Shown: piece by piece, positions 57,818-64,000 of the stretch
Numbering within the stretch: position 1 is the stretch's first letter
Layout of the letters: each line of letters begins with the position of its first letter
From: Balanoglossus misakiensis
Lineage: Eukaryota; Hemichordata
Direction of reading: 5' to 3'
Assembly: GCA_040954595.2 (NCBI GenBank)
Contig: CM082585.2
Span: 2,418,001-2,482,000 of the forward strand
DNA length: 64,000 nucleotides
Translations under genes and position numbers: made by a program
The notes under the pieces: model-generated
What the model was told of the DNA's origin: nothing
What the model saw: only the letters and a program-made list of their open reading frames with translations
The model's database searches: none

Positions 57818-59476
57818 AACATCTCAGCACGGCTGTCACCACACGGCCAACGGATAACACATGTTTCCGTTGTGATAGGCCATATAGTCAAAGTCCATGT
57901 AGACATGTTCCTTTCTATCGGTTAGAATGTCTTACTTTTATAGAAGTTAACTGTGTGTGCCTATTTCGAGATTTATATGCCATTCTTCTTTGGAGTTGTG
58001 GATAATTCACGCACGCGCACAATATCCCTTCATGGAAAAATGCGATTATTGTGAGTTTTGATCGCGAATAATAAAACAATTCCATCGGTGAAATTCTGAT
58101 CACAAAATACTGGAATTCCAACAACAGGAAAACAATGAATGATACGACATTCCATGATAACGACAACCGGCCCATAATGCACTACTGAGCACAAAATGTC
58201 TGACTTGTAAATTTGTACAGAGGAAGAACTCGCTGGTGTATAAGCCCCCCCCCCCCCCCCCCCCGTCTTGTACATGAAGGCATAAGACAACAAAGTACAC
58301 TGAAATGTGCTAGTACCTCAATAATTTTTTGTTTGTAGACATAACTGTTTATTAGAAATAAAAGAATTGGTGCATGGTGTACCTTAATCTTACGCTAAAT
58401 TCGGATTAAAGCGTTTATTAGCAACTTCTTCACAATGGTATTTTAGTGTCACGAGGAATGGAACAAACATGCTGTGATGAAAATTTGATTATGGTCAGTA
58501 AATATCACAACTTTATGTGCACGCATGTACCGATTTGATTGCCTTTCTTTTTGGGTTACAACAAATATGAGTTCTTGGAGAGAGGGTCGGTGTATAAACG
58601 TCGAGGGGATAAACTTTTCATTGTTTTTTTCTTCTTCCAAACTTTCATTTAAAAGAGGGTTTGGGATCAAACGAAAATAGTTGCATTTTGTATGCCTCAC
58701 TTTATGCTTTATTTTCGTGATTTTACTGTCAAAGTTCGATTGATTCATTTTAAAAAGTTTACTCGTGGGTATGCACACATGTATCATCAACCTGTCGCGT
58801 CGTCTGTCTGCAAAGGTTACGGAGAAGATTGAATTAGCTCATGCGGAATTAATAATTATCCACGACCCTTTATGACCAACAACATGCCTGCGTCACCTTG
58901 AATGAACTCATTTTGGGTCAAAGGTGATCATCATTTGATATGGCGTCAATCTGACTGCATATAGACGCATTGCCGGAATAGTTACAAAGTAAAACAGACA
59001 TGGATTCCAATGGGTGTTTTATCTAAAGCTAGAACTCGCTCATAAAATTGTGTTCACTTTGGACTTGCTCAACCGGTAAAATAATTTTTGAAAAATATCG
59101 TTCAATGGAGACTTGGACTTGTGAATGGAAAACATTGCGATTAGTGTGACTTTTTTTGTCAACTAGCAATACACACAGACACTAGAAGTTTCTATGTTTT
59201 CCGTGTGTCGGGCAAGCTGACCCGTTGAAACATAAAAAACCTATTAGCCACCGACTAGCCACTAGTCTAAACGTAACCGTCATATGTTTTGTGACAAAAA
59301 TTGCTCGTTAAATTTACGTGCATGGGGTTGAAGGGAGAAATTTTGAACAACAGTCCTCAGTCCACAAAACAAACAAAATGTAAACCACTTGTAAAAACAG
59401 TCGTCGTTCGCGTCACCGCCAGACATCGTTGCCCTTGGTGTGAAATGTCAGTTGTTACAGTTAACAGTTCACTTAC
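57818..59476. other. presumed first-intron sequence, no feature but a C20 run
   Basis: Intron of the ankyrin gene nearest its first exon. There is a C20 homopolymer at 58245-58264. The minus-strand frame 58790-58449 (113 codons) and others lack recognised motifs and splice borders. Confidence 0.5.
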
Positions 59477-59506
59477 CTCTGGATCCCTATCTTCACCGGA
59501 AGCCAT
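59477..59506 (-). CDS. ankyrin-repeat protein, first coding exon
   Basis: On the minus strand ATG at 59506-59504 opens ten codons, MASGEDRDPE, ending exactly at a strong donor (GTAAGTGAAC). The start context is AACCATGG, a good Kozak match. An acidic N-terminal tail followed by ankyrin repeats is plausible. The 5' untranslated part extends above 59506; its limit is not visible, and the upstream frame is open without another ATG in a good context close by. It joins in phase 0 to the exon at 54962-55061. The start of a multi-exon gene is inferred from splice and phase fit, not from transcripts. Confidence 0.7.
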
Positions 59507-60952
59507 GGTTACGTCATTGACATTGTGTTGGAATACTTTAGGAACTTGGATCTGTAGCACCGCTATAGAGTTGAACAAGTCAGCTTCGTAAATGTTCTAT
59601 AATGGCGTCGTCGCCTGTCTGGTCAGGTGATGTTGACAACAAGTTGGGGAAACCCCCGATAAATCAGGAAATACACTACAAAGGAAAATGATGACAAGAT
59701 TTGGGTCAAAGTTCATAACGCCGTAAAAGTGTGGCATAAGCACGATTATAATCACTATTATAATCGCATTAAGACATGCTTCTTTGTGATCAAGTTTTAC
59801 AGTTTTCTATTATCCGACAGGGAGGTTTACAGCACTTTAGTCTCCGGGGGGAGACACTTCATGGAAGAGCAACTTCATTTTTCCCGCCTTGACAATATTT
59901 GCAGTTTCCTATAGGGGGGAGTCAATACTAGGAACAGCCTTTTCCATTTTACAGCCGTTACTTCAAGACAACGAGCTGGTTCATCTCCTCGAATTTTCAC
60001 TTTTTCTTCGAATTTTCAGGCAAGTGCCAATTTCCTACCATTCATAAGGTTTTTGTAGAGAATTGCATATAGCATTGGCGGTAAATGCTAAGGCTATTTT
60101 CTCTTTTTTAAGAAGTAGTTGTCGGTATATATGTTATTCAATATTTCATAGTAGCTTTCATTTAACGCCGTGTCACACAGTTTTGCAGCCCAAGTTGTAA
60201 TTACATTTTATTGTATAGTTTTACAAGCCCCACATTGATATATTACGGCGTCCGTTTTTACCTTTTTCCAAGGTTTTCACCTACGTGGTTTATTTTCATT
60301 TTACATTACATTACGCACTTTCTTCTCTCAAATTTTGAGACTTGGTTATTACATCTAGACTTTTCATGGTACGAGTGCAACATGAGACAAGTGAAGGTAT
60401 CTTTACTCGCCAGAAATTATCGGGCGATACAAATGATAGTCTTTTTCATAGAAAAGACGTTTACTTTTTATTTTAATTTGTCTTTGTCGGGATTTATTGT
60501 TAGGATCATTTATAAATCAGTGCTTGCATCTTTTCACGGTGCAATTCCCGCCTGACGGGTCACATGATCAATTTTAGCAGGTTTATTTTGCTACTTTGTT
60601 TGACTTTTCCCGCCAAAACGTTTCCTCGAGTCGTGACATTCTGGCAATTGTATAGTTACCCAGTGGTGGTTTTGCTATGCATGTCACAAGTATGTATACA
60701 TCAATTTTCTCGGTAACAATATCATATGGTGGCCATTTATAAGGTGTTTTCCTTTTTCACGTTACTTAACTCACAATACCCTTTATTAGAAGGGTTGTTT
60801 TTCTGAGGAGTATATTGCTGATAGTTTATTTTACATTTTACAGATTTTATTGGCACTCCTACATAGCTATGTTATGCGATTATTTTAGCCAATAGGGGCA
60901 TATAAATTGTAGCACACTTTACTTGTACTTAATATTTAAATTCATTAACAGC
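59507..60952. other. presumed promoter side of the ankyrin gene and 5' region of DIRS copy B
   Basis: The part next to 59507 should hold the promoter and 5' untranslated sequence of the minus-strand ankyrin gene. On the plus strand 59602 opens a 29-codon frame (MASSPVWSGDV start) in divergent orientation, unproven. From somewhere after about 59.8 kb the sequence probably belongs to the 5' end of DIRS copy B, but I could not locate its inverted terminal repeat. The frame 60211-60555 is rich in Phe and Tyr from AT-rich DNA and is not taken as a gene. Confidence 0.4.
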
Positions 60953-62128
60953 ATGCCATCGAAGCGGAAAGCTACTTCGAAGGGCAAGACTATTTTGCCT
61001 AAGCGCAAGGCCACGTCATCAAGTGCTGAGGTACCAACCCAGGCAGGTTCACAACAGGGAGAACAGCCGGCCGCAAGTTCAACCATCGACCCAGATGCGT
61101 TAGCTACCTCAATATCTCAGGCAGTCGTCAAGAGTCTTAAAGACGCCGGCCTTTTTCCCGCTGCAAGCCCACCTACAGCGACAGCCACCGCATCTTCATC
61201 AGTCGCCAATCAAGTCATCTATGACATTACTGGTCCAGAGGTGCAAGTTTATTCGTTACCACAAGGTCAGGTCCAGGATGAACCTGCATGTCAGGTTAAT
61301 CTAACACCTACTATTCAGGGGTCAGAGACAGAGCGTCAACCTACCACACTGTTTGCAAGCCAATCCATGCCCTTGGTTACAAGGGTGTCGGATAAGGTTA
61401 AGGCTAAAATCTGGGCAGGTGATTACATCGATTTCGCGTCTTTGCTCATCAATCCCTCCCTGCGTGATGGTAAATACACCGTCGCTTTATCTGATAGTGT
61501 TGGTAGGCCTCAGCTATGTCTAGAGCCCGTTGCTAGTGCTACGAAAATTACTTACATTGAGCAGTGGATTTCAGCTTTTAACATCTTTGTAGCTGTGTAC
61601 ACATTGAGAAAGCCTGAAGACATTGCAGGCCTTTTGAAGTATGGGGAAGTGGTGCGGTATCTAGCTGCCAAAAAAGCGGGCTGGAAGTTTTACGATGAGC
61701 AGTTTCGCTTTATGAAGCAGTCTACTCCTGTTCCTTGGGACCAGATTCACTGGGAGTTGTGGTTACAGGCCATACATAGGGTTAAGAATTTGTCTTCTGA
61801 TCGGGCTGCCCCCATGTCTAGCAGTAACAGTTCCATTTCGGGTTTCTCCAGTACGTCCTTTCCGAAAGGGGTTTGTTGGCGTTTTCACTCGGGAAAGTTC
61901 TGCCCTGGATGTCGCTTCGACCACAAATGCTTTAAGTGTGGGGCAAACCATCCCATTTCCATGTGTAGTGTCAACAGTTCATATAGTCTCAGCAGTGGGG
62001 AAGGAGTCCATCAGCCCTTTCACTCTGGAAAAGGAGGAGGTCCCTACCACGCTTCCAGAGCTTCCGTGGTGTCCAAACAGCCCTCCGTTGCCAATAATAG
62101 TGTCACCAGTAAAGGTTCAAGTTCTTAG
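60953..62128 (+). CDS. gag-like protein of DIRS copy B
   Basis: Packages element RNA in cytoplasmic particles in this class of element. The intact frame has 391 codons from the ATG at 60953, chosen because MPSKRKATSKGK matches the basic start of such proteins and because the frame upstream has no ATG. Regions: a basic N-terminus (1-25), a Ser/Thr/Pro/Gln-rich linker (about 25-100), a globular core with WAGDYIDFASLL and YIEQWISAFNIFVAVY (about 155-250), and a Cys/His cluster at 308-338 (C-W-R-F-H, C-P-G-C, H-K-C, C-G-A-N-H, C). It ends at 62128 after a Ser-rich tail, overlapping the start of the pol frame. It is unlike the gag of the minus-strand copy at 37.2-38.0 kb. Confidence 0.88.
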   Translation: MPSKRKATSKGKTILPKRKATSSSAEVPTQAGSQQGEQPAASSTIDPDALATSISQAVVKSLKDAGLFPAASPPTATATASSSVANQVIYDITGPEVQVYSLPQGQVQDEPACQVNLTPTIQGSETERQPTTLFASQSMPLVTRVSDKVKAKIWAGDYIDFASLLINPSLRDGKYTVALSDSVGRPQLCLEPVASATKITYIEQWISAFNIFVAVYTLRKPEDIAGLLKYGEVVRYLAAKKAGWKFYDEQFRFMKQSTPVPWDQIHWELWLQAIHRVKNLSSDRAAPMSSSNSSISGFSSTSFPKGVCWRFHSGKFCPGCRFDHKCFKCGANHPISMCSVNSSYSLSSGEGVHQPFHSGKGGGPYHASRASVVSKQPSVANNSVTSKGSSS

Positions 62129-63657
62129 GCAGTTTCTACACGGCTACGACAAGGGCAAGGCGGTGTATTTGTTGGCAGGTTTTTCACATGGTTTTTCGAT
62201 AAATTACTGTGGTCATAGGGTCATAGGTCATCCCCTAATTTGAAGTCTGCACTTGACAATCCTGAAGCAGCTAGGGCCATGCTTACTTCTGAGGCACAGG
62301 CAGGCAAGGTCGCAGGGCCCTTTCGTTCACCAGCTTTTCCCAACTTCCACATTTCCCCGTTGGGTCTTGTTCCCAAAAAACAGGCCGGTAAGTTTCGGTT
62401 TATTCACCACCTTTCTTTTCCTCCGGGGTCATCAGTTAATGACGGTATTCCTCCTGAGTTGGCAACTGTTCAGTATGCCACCATTGATGATGCAGTTCGG
62501 ATCATTTTGAGGTTGGGCCCAGGATGTTTTTTGGCTAAGACTGACATCAAGTCAGCATTTAGAATCATACCAGTGGCACCTCAGGACCATTGCTTGTTGG
62601 GTTTCAAGTGGGATGGGTGTTTCTTCTTTGATAGATGTCTGCCTATGGGGTGTTCGTCGTCCTGTCGCATTTTTGAACAGTTTAGTACTGCATTAGAGTG
62701 GATGTCTCATCAGGTTGCAGGCGTGGAGGCTGTTATTCACATTCTAGACGATTTCCTTTTTCTGGCTAGTAACAAAAACGGTGTTCAGCGGATCTGCAGA
62801 CATTCCTAGGTTTTTGTGCAGAGCTGGGGGTTCCTATTGCTCAGGATAAGACCATGGGGCCCAGTACTACTTTGGTTTTTGCAGGTATCGAATTAGACAC
62901 TGTATTAGGAGAATCTAGGCTCCCAGAGGATAAATTGTTTCGGTGCCGCAACTTGATCAATTCCTTTTTGTCCAGAAGAAAGGTTAGGCTACAGGAAATT
63001 CAGTCATTGGTTTGGACCTTAAATTTTGCTTGTTTGGTGGTGCTCCCAGGACGGGCATGTTTACGTAGGTTGATCGATTTAACGAAAGGGGTCAAGAAGT
63101 CGCACTTCTTTTTACGTCTGACCAGAGAGGTTAAAGCAGACCTCCTAAACCATTACAACGGGAAGTCGTTTTTTATGGAGGATCGGTGGCATTCATCCGA
63201 ATCACTTCGTTTGTTCACAGATGCAGCTGGGTCTCTTGGGTATGGTGGCATTTTTGGTTCTCACTGGTTCTTTGGAGAGTGGCCTACTAGTTGGCACGCA
63301 CTAAATATCGCAGTCCTGGAGTTATTCCCTATCATGCTGGCGTTAGAGGTTTGCGGACAAAAGCTATGTAACAAATGTATGATGTTCTACACTGATAATG
63401 AGGCCTTGGTGTCAGTCTTGAATAAACAAACAGCGAAGGACAGGGACCTTATGATTTTGGTTCGACTGATTGTGCTCACTAGCCTTCAGTACAACATTCT
63501 TTTCCGAGCTAAACATATTCCTGGTAAGCATAACATTTTGGAAGACTGTCTTTCCCGCTTGCAGGTAGGCCAGTTCAAGTCTGCATCTCGGGGCATGGAT
63601 ACCTATCCGACTCCAGTGCCGTCTCATTTGCTACCTATACATTGGACATGGAAGTAG
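61935..63657 (+). pseudogene. reverse transcriptase-RNase H of DIRS copy B (two frame breaks)
   Basis: The first segment (about 61935-62235) overlaps gag and has KVQVLRQFLHGYDKGKAVYL and LLAGFSHGFSINY, the N-terminal block of DIRS pol. A one-base break at the C4 run near 62232 leads into 62240-62809: LGLVPKKQAGKFRFIHHLSF, then LAKTDIKSAFRIIP and the catalytic ILDD at 62741-62752. A second break next to the A5 run near 62776 leads into a frame open to 63657. RNase H there has FTDAAGSLGYGG, NIAVLELFPIMLAL, FYTDNEALVSVLN and HIPGKHNILEDCLSRL, giving the four acidic positions. Both breaks are at homopolymers, so sequencing error or real decay are both possible. Confidence 0.87.
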
Positions 63658-64000
63658 GCAGACTTCTGCAGCAGGCTCTTCACAGTTCTTCCAGGTCAAC
63701 CTATCAGCGTGCTTGGAGAGTTCTTACACAGTTCATGGGTAGCCAGTTAGGGGTGCATTGTCCATCTCTGCCGCTGTCAGAATCCTCGGTCACATTGTTT
63801 ATTGGTCACCTCTCTAGGCAACACCTTGCCCCATCCACTGTTTCTACCTATTTGTCAGCCATTAGCTACGTTCATAAACTTGCAGGCTTGCAGGACCCTA
63901 CTAAGTCCTTTTTGGTTCACAAATTGGTCCAGTCATACCGTAAGCTGGTGCATCAACGAGATGATCGTCTCCCTATCACTAGGGATATCCTACTTCGTCT
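63648..64000 (+). CDS. tyrosine recombinase of DIRS copy B (partial, cut by window end)
   Basis: Integrates the element's circular DNA by tyrosine-mediated strand exchange. ATG at 63648 overlaps the end of the RNase H frame by ten bases. The frame is open to the window edge (117 codons seen). The visible part is the N-terminal core-binding domain: STYQRAWRVLTQFMGSQLG, SSVTLFIGHLSRQHLAPSTV and STYLSAISYVHKLAGLQDP, then QRDDRLPITRDILLR leading to the catalytic domain. The catalytic Arg, His-x-x-Arg and Tyr lie beyond 64000. Confidence 0.85.
   Translation, partial: MEVGRLLQQALHSSSRSTYQRAWRVLTQFMGSQLGVHCPSLPLSESSVTLFIGHLSRQHLAPSTVSTYLSAISYVHKLAGLQDPTKSFLVHKLVQSYRKLVHQRDDRLPITRDILLR

Larger units (their letters stand above)
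60953..64000 (+). mobile_element. DIRS-type tyrosine-recombinase retroelement (copy B), runs off the window
   Basis: The order gag, RT-RNase H, tyrosine recombinase on the plus strand defines the class. The gag and recombinase frames are intact as far as seen; the middle frame has two single-base shifts. Frames overlap (gag with the start of pol; the end of RNase H with the recombinase start), which is usual for compact DIRS elements. The 5' limit (below 60953) and the 3' limit (beyond 64000) are not visible. Confidence 0.9.

Noticed and set aside
57664-57925. Open frames of 80-85 codons at the right arm of the foldback
   Set aside because: They translate the ATTACATATTGGGTT subrepeat on both strands.
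60211-60555. 114-codon plus-strand frame upstream of DIRS gag
   Set aside because: Aromatic-rich translation of AT-rich DNA without recognised motifs; more likely part of the element's 5' region.

Overview
This window looks like nuclear DNA from a marine invertebrate animal, possibly a non-vertebrate deuterostome such as a hemichordate or echinoderm. The support is an AT-rich base composition, spliced exons with GT/AG borders and ankyrin coding, DIRS, CR1-like, Tx1/L1-like and gypsy-type retroelements, and a large satellite. The lineage guess is an inference with low confidence. No bacterial operons, rRNA, tRNA or CRISPR arrays were seen.

Layout. Positions 1-31421 are one satellite array of about 131-132 bp monomers (roughly 200 copies), open at the left edge of the window. 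It is organised into several higher-order duplications (periods near 3028, 1456, 791, 3561 and 1187 bp). The array is interrupted once, at 10734-15423, by a 4690 bp insertion with short terminal inverted repeats and a TA target duplication. Removing the insertion restores the satellite sequence exactly. The insert carries arrays of 16-bp palindromes near both ends, a 70-bp minisatellite, two other tandem repeats and two exon-like segments on the minus strand.

Positions 31422-49189 are a mosaic of mobile-element debris. In order they hold a 5'-truncated Tx1/L1-like LINE with a 14-bp target duplication, a decayed DIRS-type element on the minus strand, a gypsy integrase fragment, an inverted-repeat hairpin, a 353-bp tandem duplication, and a nested insertion whose empty site survives in an inverted copy nearby. 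A 239-bp repeat family carries perfect DR1 nuclear-receptor motifs.

Positions 49190-59506 hold the only host gene supported with some confidence: a minus-strand ankyrin-repeat gene seen as three exons (59477-59506 with the start codon, 54962-55061, 49190-49288). Its introns contain nested LINEs, a 2.2 kb foldback element with a 6-bp target duplication, and further repeat copies. At least one exon between the second and third seems to be missing from the model because the splice phases do not fit. From 60953 to the right edge runs a second, better preserved DIRS-type element on the plus strand (gag, reverse transcriptase/RNase H, tyrosine recombinase). It has two frame breaks and is cut by the window end.

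Most long open frames in the satellite exist only because monomers of 132 bp keep the reading frame. They are not annotated as genes.
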